Shown here: positions 19,701-29,172 of the stretch, one piece after another | How positions within the stretch are numbered: position 1 is the first letter of the stretch | Layout of the letters: every line of letters starts with the position of its first letter | NCBI GenBank assembly: GCA_030849805.1 | Contig: JASANZ010002241.1 | Location: forward strand, 32,820-96,819 | Reading direction: 5' to 3' | Source of the DNA: Sergeia podlipaevii | Taxonomy: Eukaryota; Euglenozoa; Kinetoplastea; Trypanosomatida; Trypanosomatidae | Length of the DNA stretch: 64,000 nt | Notes under the pieces: model-generated | Told to the model about the DNA's origin: nothing | Seen by the model: the letters and a program-made list of their open reading frames with translations, nothing else | Databases searched by the model: none | Position numbers and translations under genes: made by a program

Positions 19701-22329
19701 ACTTGGTGACGCGCCTGTGAGTGGCGAAGAAGACACGCACAGCCTCGGGAAGGTCATAGAAGGACTCACTGCCACTATCGGTACAAATTTCAAGCGCACT
19801 AGCAGTAGCGTCCGTGGAGAAAGAGACTAAAGGCTTGAGCGGCGAAGACATTCCTCCTTGAGGTAGTGTGTCTTCTTCCGGGAATTCCGCTGCCGCTGCT
19901 GCTGCTTCACCACCTGCCATGTTTTCCTCTTCTGGCTCTGACATAGGTTCTGGCGGAGATTCTTGGGGCTGATACATGTGCGGCTGCTCCTCCTCTTCAG
20001 CAAGGCCCTGTTGGGTGCTTGAAGGTTGCGGCGGCGTGACCGGCACCGAACATGGCACCTCTTGCTGTGGAGGAAGAGAAGTTGTGGATGACGCAGGAGG
20101 AGCAGAGTAATAAAAGAAAGTCGTTCTGCCTCTTCTTTGATGCGTGATAGTGTTGGTACTTAGAGGGCCGGTAGAAGAAGACGTGGTGGCTGGATGAGAG
20201 GGAGGAGGAACCATCAAGGCTGCCACGCTGGCGCCCAGGAGCTCCGGCATGGCCAACGTCCGATCGCTCGCTACCGCACTACCACCGCTACCGTTGCTGC
20301 TGCTCACCATACTACTAGGCACCACCACCGTTGTTGCTGTTGCAGTCTCAATGGCAGTACCAGTCAAAGTAACACGTTTGCTGCTGTTGTTGGCTTCTGA
20401 GTCAGCTCCTACGTGCAGCGGAGAGCTATGTCCTGCTGCCGTCACACCAGCATCAGTGGTGGCCGTCTCAAGAGAAAAAGGAGGTGGAATATCTCCGCGC
20501 GCCGAGGCAGCGCCAGCACCAGTAGCAAAGGAAGAAGGATCCGGTTGAGACTGTGAAAAAACAGGCGGTGAGTACCCAGTGAGGCAGCTAGGAGTGAAGG
20601 GAAGGTCTTCGGACATGCGCAGCTCCTCCGCCACCTCGCGTGCCAGTGTCTCCGCATCTTCTACCACCTCTTCTTCTCCCGTTGCATGAACATCGTGGCA
20701 GCCAGTAGCATCCATGTTGCTTTCAACCGCTGGAGCTGCGGCTGGGAATGCTGCGGTGGGCAAGCACATTCCCGTGTCGGCAGCAGCGATATCTACAATG
20801 TCTGCATGGAACTCGCAGACTTCCTCCCTCTCACCTTCACCTTCTGCCCCCTTGTCGTCCGCCGCATCGTCATCGTCCCCAAGAAGCGCTCTCTCTGAAT
20901 CCTCATCGGCATCACAAGCATCATTGTTCTCCATCTCACACGCATTCGCCAATGGCTTTCTGTTGCTACTGGTATTGGCGAAGGTTGTAGTAGTGGTGGT
21001 GAGGTCCATCGCTTGTACCATTGGCGCTGAGTGTCCGGACTGAAATATCGCTGCTTGCTCAGGCGGAGGGCCACCGCTGTGCTGCCTCCCCGAAATTCCC
21101 TCAGCGTCAGCGACTACTACTCCGTCCCCCGCGTGTCCTGATAGCCCAGATGCGTCTCGCTGTGGCGTACACGGTGCAAGAGGCGGCGGTATCCATAACG
21201 GCACCGCATCAGCTGCAGCAGAAGCAGTGGCAGTTAAAGCTGCAGTCGGGGGTGGAGCAGCAAGTAGAGGAAGGAGTTCTGGTGCGACAGCAACTGTAGA
21301 GGCGGCACTACCAGCAAAGCCCGATGGCAGACTGCTGCCCAGTTCCTCATCAGGGAAGAGCGCGCTCAGGGCGTGGTGCTCGTCGTGGTGGTGGTGCTCT
21401 ATTGCCAAAAGAAAGTTGCTCTTGCGCTGCTGTTGCTGCTGCAGCAACAAGGAAGCATCCACGGGGGTAGGAGCAGAGGGAGAGCAGCCGGAGAAGGTGT
21501 CAGGAGTTGTGAGTGTAGCAGCGGAGAAGCTGGCAACGGTAGACAAGTGCGGTGCAACGGTTTGAATCGGATCGGCGGCGGCGACTGCGTCTGATGTGCT
21601 TGTAGACACCACGTCAGTCGCAGCAGGCACAACAGCAGTAGGGATGTGGTTGATGGTAGGTAGGTGCAGGCCCCCGTTGCTCAAGCCACAACCGCTCTCA
21701 GGAAACGTAGAAGTGTTGGAGCTTGTAGGTGGTGGTGGGTACGCTGGCGCTGGATATATCACCACTCGCTCGACAGGACGTCTGCCTGCCGCTGTTGGCA
21801 TGCGGCGTATAGCTGGTGGTTGAGCAAGGAGCCGCGCGGAAATAGATATGCCTCTATGCCTCTCGCTACTTGCTGCCTTGAAGGGGCTCCCCTCAGCTTC
21901 ACCCCTATCACCATCCTCCCCCTTGCTATCTACATGTGCGCTCTCGTGCCTTGCCACTCCGGTGCTACTGTCTGCACTACAGTTACTGGTCGTACTGTCT
22001 CTGTGAGAGGCTGCACAACCCTCCCTGCTGCTGCTGCTGGACTGTCGCCGCTGTCGCTTGCGCGTGCTAGTGCGAGGTGTCGAGGTACGATCTGGTTGCG
22101 ATTTTTGTGAAGGACAGGCACTACTACCACTGCCTGCACTGCGTGTCCTGGAACCTTTACCAGAGGTACGAGGCTTTGCAGAAGGTGAAGCAGCAGCGAC
22201 GTTAGAGTTCTTAGGGATCAAGGCAGCTTGTGGAGTGTCTGTGCTGCTGCGGTCGCTACCACCTCCCTTGACGCCTGAACTCGAGCGCGGGGCTTGAAAT
22301 CCACGCAGCGATACCATTGTTCGTCTCAT
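16795..22329 (-). CDS. HELQ/POLQ-family superfamily 2 DNA helicase (no polymerase domain)
   Basis: An 1844-residue protein. Roughly the first 870 residues are low complexity (Ser, Ala, Pro, Thr, with Gln and acidic runs) and look disordered. A full Ski2-like helicase core follows: Walker A PTSGGKT at about 901-907, the DELH box at about 1001-1004, motif III-like IGMSATVPN, then VAFHHGGL, TSTLAAGVNLPARRV and motif VI QMCGRAGRAG. The C-terminal region has the winged-helix/helix-hairpin-helix layout of HELQ and the POLQ helicase half (MEIKGVQPPRARTLWNAG). No family A polymerase domain follows. These enzymes act in interstrand crosslink and double-strand break repair. The frame extends 28 codons upstream of 22329 from a GTG; I use the first ATG, and the ATG at 22317 is an alternative. 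Confidence 0.92.
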   Translation of the reverse strand: MRRTMVSLRGFQAPRSSSGVKGGGSDRSSTDTPQAALIPKNSNVAAASPSAKPRTSGKGSRTRSAGSGSSACPSQKSQPDRTSTPRTSTRKRQRRQSSSSSREGCAASHRDSTTSNCSADSSTGVARHESAHVDSKGEDGDRGEAEGSPFKAASSERHRGISISARLLAQPPAIRRMPTAAGRRPVERVVIYPAPAYPPPPTSSNTSTFPESGCGLSNGGLHLPTINHIPTAVVPAATDVVSTSTSDAVAAADPIQTVAPHLSTVASFSAATLTTPDTFSGCSPSAPTPVDASLLLQQQQQRKSNFLLAIEHHHHDEHHALSALFPDEELGSSLPSGFAGSAASTVAVAPELLPLLAAPPPTAALTATASAAADAVPLWIPPPLAPCTPQRDASGLSGHAGDGVVVADAEGISGRQHSGGPPPEQAAIFQSGHSAPMVQAMDLTTTTTTFANTSSNRKPLANACEMENNDACDADEDSERALLGDDDDAADDKGAEGEGEREEVCEFHADIVDIAAADTGMCLPTAAFPAAAPAVESNMDATGCHDVHATGEEEVVEDAETLAREVAEELRMSEDLPFTPSCLTGYSPPVFSQSQPDPSSFATGAGAASARGDIPPPFSLETATTDAGVTAAGHSSPLHVGADSEANNSSKRVTLTGTAIETATATTVVVPSSMVSSSNGSGGSAVASDRTLAMPELLGASVAALMVPPPSHPATTSSSTGPLSTNTITHQRRGRTTFFYYSAPPASSTTSLPPQQEVPCSVPVTPPQPSSTQQGLAEEEEQPHMYQPQESPPEPMSEPEEENMAGGEAAAAAAEFPEEDTLPQGGMSSPLKPLVSFSTDATASALEICTDSGSESFYDLPEAVRVFFATHRRVTKLYDWQHEVLSRPDVRAGHNFVYSLPTSGGKTLVAELSLLRCMLNRRRSCFFVLPFISLADEKTVALQPLGELFGFAVDGHFGSTGRFPLPKAPTIYVCTLEKANSVLNHMLEEGREGEIGAVVVDELHMLGEGKRGATLEMFLAKLLLISNPSTTDSEEGQNAAVTVVVDDDNDGSSPAVLCGPPATPTPVPVQIIGMSATVPNLPVIAKWLRASHYEGTFRPVPLREYSVEGGRVLQGAGEVIERTLDAVTESEALLQLATEYPDSSVLIFCASRQQCVTTANAVKTHLMAGLAARGGAGASGASSGGLQPYFTTAAAALEDSAAFPLLPPNSGSAVAALFSDLHSLDHHEAKALAELVPAGVAFHHGGLLAEERDLIERAYRSKLIRVLCCTSTLAAGVNLPARRVLFRTPYVGRDFLNKSQYMQMCGRAGRAGLDTFGESYLLLGSRDRAQGHRLMQQKLEACESQMLEELEGLMRVVLECVGVRLVRTLADVHALVKFFYCGRAYGPLDGAAAMVFRRHHDEATRRREEGSSGGGAEGNAASVVPPAASPAFHSGSATSPTPACFLPYALRGINTNTSFVSASSAAAAPTLTTAEVRELYEPHEVLHILLEHCVEKLVEAGLVLRTVTALAPTTEEKDTANSTGERPIEPHYSAASSFTMCTGAAARTMQGGRGPAHAHTHVEDASSVLLRPTPFGSSSVRSCFTIEEAVTVRTELEALRTNGLILCDDLHLCYFLTPIREVTDCDWRLYRAALSGLDEARQRIAALLGVSELYINSMACGGTGGLPPTEEGRRIAFTTRRFYVTLILADVLAEVPFSEVQATYNVTAGQLQSLMRSASMFSSSITSFCHAMEWYSLEAVLASFVKRLGFGVKPDLVPLMEIKGVQPPRARTLWNAGFKNATLIAAADPEELVAKVKQLNQADNKSAKFFTVRSAQVLIREAKNLLKAQIMEKRAELEDLNAPK

Positions 22330-22330
22330 C

Positions 22331-22400
22331 CTATATGATGCACCAAATAGAGGGAGAAAAATAGCGACCAATAGAAAAAAAATGATTTTTAAAAAAAAAC
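22331..22400 (-). promoter_or_regulatory. Candidate spliced-leader acceptor next to the helicase start codon
   Basis: On the minus strand a T/C-rich region (22347-22400) precedes CATATAG, with the AG at 22331-22332, one base before the ATG at 22329. If used, the first ATG would have a 1-nt native leader, or translation could begin at the second ATG (22317). Confidence 0.4.
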
Positions 22401-22562
22401 TCTCTAATGCCACTTAGCTTGATTTTTATTATTACTATTATTACTATTCTGAAGCCTCGCAACAATAATAATGTAAAATGAAATGATTGCCTTCCAAAGA
22501 GTGTAAATAGGTTCTCTCGTACTCTCTACTTAAAACTATATTCCTTTACTTGTATAATTACT

Positions 22563-22593
<31 letters not shown>

Positions 22594-23175
22594 ATGTGTG
22601 CACGCAGGCCCTCTTTTCTCCTCCTGGTACACACGCACCACTTCCGCAACTATTCTTTATTGGTTGTGTGTAGCCCCTAGTGAATGAAAGCATCACGCAA
22701 ATAAAAAGAAATATATAAGTAAACCAAATTAAAATTTCATCGTTAAAAGAGCAAGATATAAATATATATGTATAATCCAATCCCAAGTCGTTTGACGCAG
22801 TAATTGGATGTAGCGCATCATACAACACATGTAAGAATTCTTATTGTTTTGGCAATGTGATCTCATCTACACGCTTGTTCGTATGGTTAAAACACAAGTA
22901 ATAAACATGTAGTTTCTTTTCGTCTTTCTTTTTTCCCCTTTACAGACACTGGATACACTTCCTCGAGAGCACTCTTGTTATCCACATATCATTTGCAAAG
23001 CACATTTGGAAGTAGTACTCCCTTTCCATTGATGTTGCTAAGTTATCCAAGACTTAAGTCACACGCATGACATTTCTTTTTTTCTTTCTTCTCACAAATG
23101 TAGCAGCGTCACACGCATATATAGTAGCAATTTAAAAGGGAAAATATATATATATATAAGCACAGTATAGCAAAT

Positions 23176-23176
23176 G

Positions 23177-23203
<27 letters not shown>
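23176..23203. repeat. (CA)n microsatellite
   Basis: About 13 CA units followed by a second short CA run and (GA)n. Confidence 0.9.
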
Positions 23204-23209
<6 letters not shown>

Positions 23210-24032
23210 ACACAGAGAGAGAGAGAGAACAAATAAATACCCATATATGAACACACGCATTCATGCAACCAACACGTAACAGCAAACCTCTCCCTTGTCT
23301 ATACATTTAGACAGCGTATGGACCCGCTGTAAGCAGCATGGCGTGATGGAATGTGGCCACAAAGCAAAGTGAAATTATTATTATTTTTATTTTTAGAGAA
23401 GCCCAAACGTCTCAGAGATAAAATGTAAGACATAAGCCAACACTTCTCAGCAGAAAAAAAAAAAATTAAAAAGCAATGATGAAAAACTACAAAAAAAAAA
23501 GGAAGATGTCCATCGCTACGTTGGATGAGTAGGTTCTCTCAATAGGTCGCTGTGTTCGCTTCATAGTACCTCCTACATGCATACATACACATACACACAC
23601 ACAATATATACGTACGTCCCTACCTACGCATGCTTCAATATTCCTAAATAATAATTTTAGAAAAAAAAATGAAATCAAAAGCAATCACAAATATAGAAGA
23701 AAAAATCCCCGCAGTAATAAGGAGGTTTAAAGCAAATGCTTTTATCACTGCATATGATCTGATAGAGAGACTTTTCCATCTTCCCATCACGAAAGAAGGA
23801 CGCCATAATACTGCGCACACTCTCGACTTCGCGCCTAGTGAACCTCTATACAATTTTTTTCCCTTCCTTCCCTATCCAACGGTATTCTGTTCTTTACAGC
23901 AGCCTTTCTATAATATATTCTTTTTTCAAAAAAAAAAAAATGGATAGCTACTGTGCGTACGCATCACTGAAAAAATGAATAAAGAAGAAGCAAAACAGAA
24001 ACAAAAATTCTCGTTCGCAACGCTCGCTCCAC

Positions 24033-25874
24033 CTATGGCTTATCGCCGCTATTCTTGTTCGTGCTCGCGTCCATCTTCAAAGCAATAGTTGAAGCCTCAC
24101 GAACCCGCTTCTTCGCTCCAGGTCTGCACCACGGTGGCCTGCACACGCACTCGCACGAGTTGAATTGACCACTCTCTCCAATAAAAGTACCGCAAGGCGC
24201 TTGCTCTCCCTCCTCCTTCTGCGCAGCCTGCAACTGCAGCCCAGTGGTGGCACCATCACGAACAGAAGAGACATCTGCCGGGGTGAGCCCGTTCGAAGCG
24301 TCGCCTTGACTGCTCTCGGGTGCACTTACGGCAATAACACTGCTACCCGCACGCAGAGCATCCTGATGTGCGTACGCTGCCTTCACTACCTCCTCCATAT
24401 TGACAAGAGGCCGTCTGGCAGCCGCAAAGCTCGACTGAGCGGAATCCAAGTACTTTGCAATGCTACTGGGAGACAGCCGAGCCTCATCCGTGCTATCATT
24501 GAACTCCTCGCAGAGCGTCTCTGCAGCCTTGTAGGCCGCTTCTGACTCGTCAAGAGTTCTCATCAAGTCATCCTCGGATAGTCCACGCGCGATGGCAACC
24601 GCCTCCTGAGTGATCCACCGCATGCACGCGCACATCTCGCCGGGTGGCAAGCAGTGCTTACAGAGAAAAGCGGTAATGCTCTCGACCGTCCTCTCCCCAG
24701 TAAAGCGTACCCGCTCCCCCGTGGTCGCCGTGTAAGCCACAATTGCGGGAACAATCTGTTCCTCAATCGATGTAGGCCAGTCCTTTGCCGGTAGATCGTT
24801 GTCGTCTATGTTACACGCAAAATAAGGAAAGTGAAACATCGTAGAAGGGGAGAAGTCCGCGTCGCCGCCGTCGTCGCTCGTCTCCACTGTAGGTCCAGTA
24901 GAAGAAGTGCTCTCTCCGTTGTTCAGCAGCGCCTTCGCACATGGCAGAGGGGCCGTCGGGGGTGGGTGCTCAGTGGCGAAGTGGTGATCTGTCACGTAAT
25001 GAATCAATGCTGTGATGCTCTCGACCAGGTGCAGCACGCCAGGGCAGCAAGGGCAACGATCGCTCCAGCACACGCACACACTGCCACATCCAGTTGGAAA
25101 GGTTGTGCTTCGTGCACTGTTGCTGCTTTCGTTGTTAGTGTTGCCGGCAGCTGCATCCACGGTGGTGATGACATCGCTACTGGGCTCCCTAGTCATGTTC
25201 TCTCCCTCCAGGCACCATCGGCCGCTGTACTTCAGTTCCTCAAAGGTACTTGTGACTGCACACTTCCCGATGCTCAGCACAACACCGTGTGTTGGTGAGA
25301 ATAAGTTATTCATGGGTGGCTTTGCACCTTGCGGGGCTCGTGGCTCCGCGCCCTTAACAATACGTGTCAGAAAAGCAACGACATCATCTATGCCCACACG
25401 GATGCCAGTCACGCGCGCCAGCTCATCGACATCCTCACTGCTGTACTCGCTTCTCGACGCGCAGCATGGCACGCCGTGGCAGCTTCTACAGCACCCAGAG
25501 CACTCTGGTTCGACACCACAAATCACGGGACACAGGTCTAGTACATAAGAAAACTCTTCACCGTCGTCGCCAGTCATATCCATGTAAGTCAAGAAAGGTA
25601 GCCTGCCGTGCACAGCGAGGCAGCCTTGAATAGATGCTTGATTGGCAGCAGAGGTGAAAGTGGCACGCACGAGTGAGGGGAGCGGAGCAGCTAGTGGGGA
25701 TGACTGCGTGTACGCCGCCGCCACTCGCCTGGCCGCCTCGTCTACCATCGCCGTTACCGCCTTGGCTGCGGATGGACTAGCGGCTACGCCGAGGCACGGT
25801 GCTCCATTGAAAGCCTCACACATTGACTTGGTGAACTCAGGCCATTCCCGTTGCTGCCGCAAAGTGTTGACCAT
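24033..25874 (-). CDS. Cysteine-rich protein with thioredoxin-like features, function unknown
   Basis: A 613-residue protein I do not recognise as a named family. Residues 263-300 resemble the first half of a thioredoxin fold: a hydrophobic strand, then W270, then CPCC at 274-277 where a CxxC active site would lie, then a helix. Residues 346-405 fit the second half: strand YFACNIDDNDLP, a Pro at 376 where the cis-proline is expected (IVPAIVAY), then VRFTGERTVESITAFL, the usual last strand and helix. An N-terminal region (about 70-175) has a weaker similar layout with LPFLTYMD and DDVVAFLTRIV, and a Cys cluster (C115-C138, GCCRSCHGVPCC). The C-terminal 200 residues are helical then low complexity, ending in another Cys group. 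No signal peptide is evident. The thioredoxin reading is inference. Confidence 0.6.
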   Translation of the reverse strand: MVNTLRQQREWPEFTKSMCEAFNGAPCLGVAASPSAAKAVTAMVDEAARRVAAAYTQSSPLAAPLPSLVRATFTSAANQASIQGCLAVHGRLPFLTYMDMTGDDGEEFSYVLDLCPVICGVEPECSGCCRSCHGVPCCASRSEYSSEDVDELARVTGIRVGIDDVVAFLTRIVKGAEPRAPQGAKPPMNNLFSPTHGVVLSIGKCAVTSTFEELKYSGRWCLEGENMTREPSSDVITTVDAAAGNTNNESSNSARSTTFPTGCGSVCVCWSDRCPCCPGVLHLVESITALIHYVTDHHFATEHPPPTAPLPCAKALLNNGESTSSTGPTVETSDDGGDADFSPSTMFHFPYFACNIDDNDLPAKDWPTSIEEQIVPAIVAYTATTGERVRFTGERTVESITAFLCKHCLPPGEMCACMRWITQEAVAIARGLSEDDLMRTLDESEAAYKAAETLCEEFNDSTDEARLSPSSIAKYLDSAQSSFAAARRPLVNMEEVVKAAYAHQDALRAGSSVIAVSAPESSQGDASNGLTPADVSSVRDGATTGLQLQAAQKEEGEQAPCGTFIGESGQFNSCECVCRPPWCRPGAKKRVREASTIALKMDASTNKNSGDKP

Positions 25875-27046
25875 TTCGTATATATGTAGATGAGTGCGTA
25901 TATATTTGATGTCAGAAAAGAAAAAAAAAACCTCGATTAATAATTATACAAGATAAAAAATTATATAGTAAAAAAAAAAAAAATAGTGTAGTCCCTTCTC
26001 TACAAGTCCTATCCAGCAAACAGCAATATAGACAACTGCACGATACGGCACGCAGTACGGCCAGTGCGCTGACTTCCGCTTACTCACTTATATATAGCAA
26101 AGAAGGCTATTCACTGAGCTAACTAACTAGAAAAAAAAAACGTAACAAAAAAAAAAAGCTGTCAAACTTTTCCTTTATGTATAAAGAAGATATGTATCGA
26201 CTAAAAAGCAACAGCGCACAGATGAGAAAAGAAGAAGGAAACACAAAATGTTCAGATACACTGTTTAAAGCTAGCTATAGTATTCACCCCGTAAACTGCA
26301 CAGGACAAGAAGGGAAGAGGAAGTGATAATAATAAAAAGAAACAATAAACAATAAATAAATAAATAAAAGTCTACAAACTGATGCACTTTTTTGATATAT
26401 GCACACGTCTCTTACTAATATATGAATGTTCCCTAAACCCACGCGTGCACGTGGCGGAAGAAGAAGAAGAAAAAAAAAATGAAAGAGGAAAGGCTATGAA
26501 AAATTCCCTTGGTTCACTTTTCCTTTGTGGGCGTGTGTGTCGTGCAAAACAATCAACAAAATGATGGAGAGCATAAAACAAAGTAAGAAAAAAATGATAT
26601 TTTATGAGTTTTCAAAAAAAAAAAAAAAATTACATTAAGAAAAAGAATACAAGGTGAGTGTTTGCCCTTATGCAGCATGTATGTGTGTGTGTGTGTGTGT
26701 GTAGTGCCCTGCAGAATTGCTTTAAACTAGAAAATGAGAAAATGCAAAATGAATTTGCAAAGACCCCTGCACGCTGAACAATGTATGAAACAGCTGTTAT
26801 ATGTGTATATATATGTATGTATATGTATATATCATGAAATCATGGCAATATTATATTTGCGTGCTTTGTATGTGCACTCTTGGGTTATTGTTGCTTTCCC
26901 ATTTTAAGTGAACTAATAATGAAAGGCAAGCAAAAATAAAAGCAACACGATAGAAAAAATAGAAAAGAATGAGGGAGGCCTCCTTTGAAGATCTACCCCT
27001 ACTCCCCTGTTCCCTTCTGTTTTTTTCTTTCATTCCCTCCCCTACC
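25875..27046. other. Spacer between the thioredoxin-like gene and the carrier gene
   Basis: About 1.2 kb. Two T-rich tracts on the minus strand (25920-25932 and 25970-25984) are candidate acceptor signals for the gene at 25874. Repeats include (GT)n around 26682-26702 and a TATG-rich segment 26800-26835. No gene seen. Confidence 0.55.
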
Positions 27047-28215
27047 TTAATCTCTGGCATTACTGTATTGTACAAAGATGTACCGACTCAGCTCAAACAG
27101 CGGAAAGTAGCATGCCATGTTGGACGAGACCCAAAGCACGCGCATTCCACCACCACGCAAGAACCCAAGCACGCCATCTGCCCTGTAGGCACGCACAATC
27201 ACCTGCCTTATCGTCAAGGATGGGTCCTTAGCTGTCGCCACCACTACACGCGTGCGGATGTTGTCTAGAGGCACGGTGACGGTGGCCGCTATGAGACCGC
27301 TCAGCCCGCCAGACCAGAAAGTGCGAGCCATCTCGGCGCTATACTGAGCAAAGAATGAGTGGAAGGACGAGGACGAAGAGGAAGGTGAAGCAAGCAGCTG
27401 CTCAGCCTCGTGTGACACCGCTGCTGCTGACGCCCCCTCCTCCCTCGCTCCCCACCTTTTCCTCCAAGGCCGCAAGGACTCATAAACCACCCACTGCGTA
27501 ATGGAGTACGGGATATCATGCAGTAACGTCTGCGGCGCCACCAGCCGCGCACACGCCACAAAGCCGTTCCTCCGCAGCTGCGCCACCGCATCGCGTGTCC
27601 CACTCGCCACGGTAGATTGAATGCGCATCTTTAGTGTCTCCATGGGAACGCGAATAACGCATCCGCTCAGCTCCGCAATGACTGCAGCCAACATTGTGCG
27701 CCATACATATCCATGCGTCCCTCTAGCACCACTTCCCTCCATGCTTTCCCTATGATCTTTCAGGCGCTGCTCGTCAGTGTGGAGCCACATGCGGGCAGTG
27801 GTGTAACCGTACATGTAGGTTGCCTGATATGGCACATAGAAAGCAAGCTTGACTGGCAGTCCACCATACAAGTAGGACCCCATCTTCCAGCGTACTGCTG
27901 TCGAATACAACGCCACTGGTGAAGTGTGCGGTTATGCAGCGACACATCTGGCCGGCTTGAAAGAGATATCTGAGAAGACAATGAGGAAGAGGAACAAGAT
28001 AAAGTCTTAGGGTGGCCAATGTCTATGCTAGAAGTATATATCTGCATTCGGCACTTGATAGTATCGAGTGGGTGTAAGAGAGACTTGGTAATGAGGGTCG
28101 CTGTGGAGGCAGCAAGGGCCGTCATGGCACTGCTCGGGGGCACTGCAGCATCTTCCTTGGCATCGGAGGAGCGTGACGGAACTGCATGTACCGACATACT
28201 CCCTTCTTTTCCCAT
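27047..28215 (-). pseudogene. Mitochondrial carrier family (SLC25-type) gene with a frame break
   Basis: All three carrier signature motifs are present but in two frames. The ATG at 28215 leads into the first (PLDTIKCR, Pro near residue 49). Carrier-like sequence then resumes in the other frame, from about 27930 downward, with YGGLPVKLAFYVPYQ, the second motif (PMETLKMR) and the third (PLDNIRTR), and ends at 27047. The break lies between about 27913 and 27932: the downstream frame has a TAA near 27932-27934, and the upstream frame loses carrier character after residue 100. A net loss of one base (or gain of two) would explain it. Three repeats of about 100 residues and six membrane segments are normal for inner mitochondrial membrane solute carriers. 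Substrate unknown. Whether this is a real pseudogene or a sequence error cannot be told from one read of the locus. Confidence 0.8.
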
Positions 28216-29036
28216 TACGCTTCTATTTAATTTTGTTTGAGCGGGGGTGTCTTGTCTGCTGTCAAATTGAAGTTAAGAATATTCGCAAGGGTACCGCCGC
28301 TGCTTGTACCTAAAATGATTATAATCGCGATGATCTAATATAGAAGAGAGCGCATATATAACGTACGCTTGCGCCAATCCAAGAAAAGAGAAGAAAGGGG
28401 AAAGCAGAGAACTCACGTGTTTGCACCTCTGTGTTCCTCTCTCTCTCTCGCTATGTGTATATGTATGTAGATGGCGATGTATATGAGTGTCTATTATACT
28501 GTAGGTACAAGCAACTGCATGAGCAGCCGTCGTCACGTATATATACACACACAGCAAAAGCTTTGCACTAGCAGTCAACACACTACCATTCAGAGAGGAG
28601 AGGAGGAGGGGGGACAAGGTTTTTTTAAAAAAAAAGGGAGGGAAATGATAAGAATGAGATATTTTGTATTCACACTGTCAGGCATCATCCGTCACCACTA
28701 TCACGCTGTCAAGCAATAATCGCTGCCATAGAAAACAAAAATGAATGTACTCGGTTCGTATAATTTAGTATGTATGTAGTTGTCACTGGATATGTGAAGT
28801 AAGAAAAACAGTTCAAGAAATGCCAAGGAGATGCCTCTCTCTCTCTCTGTGTGTGTGTCCTTCATTCTATTCTCCACCCTCCCACCCACACACACACACG
28901 CGCACGATTTCTTAGTATGTGTGAATATCGCCCAAAGCGTAGCAGATCCATCTCTCCCCTGAGATCTACCTCCCTCCTTCCCTCTATCACACACACACAT
29001 ACTGTGTGCGTGTGTAACAAATATAAATAAAAAATA

Positions 29037-29072
<36 letters not shown>

Positions 29073-29172
29073 TGCAGTGATAAAGAAGGTGGAGAAAGCA
29101 GAAAAAAAAAAGGAAGCCCACAGCACCTGTACTGAAAAGCTCATTTATTCCTTCTGGGCCGCTGCGCTACTG
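28216..29172. other. Spacer between the carrier gene and the 401-residue protein gene
   Basis: About 0.96 kb of microsatellite-rich sequence, with (TC)n/(TG)n at 28837-28857, (CA)n at 28887-28900 and (TA)n at 29039-29062. No gene is supported; the 147-codon minus-strand frame at 28701-29144 is a translation of repeats. Confidence 0.6.

Larger units (their letters stand above)
22330..24032. other. Spacer between the helicase gene and the thioredoxin-like gene
   Basis: About 1.7 kb with no supported gene. Repeats include (GT)n at 22578-22594, (CA)n at 23176-23203 followed by (GA)n, and several A-runs. It should contain the 3' UTR of the gene at 24033. Confidence 0.6.

Noticed and set aside
22330..22413. 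N-terminal extension of the helicase with a hydrophobic helix
   Set aside because: It begins with GTG and lies in the T/C-rich acceptor region; the apparent membrane helix is a translation of the pyrimidine tract.
28701..29144. 147-codon minus-strand frame upstream of the 401-residue protein gene's 3' side
   Set aside because: It is a translation of (TA)n, (CA)n and (CT)n repeats.
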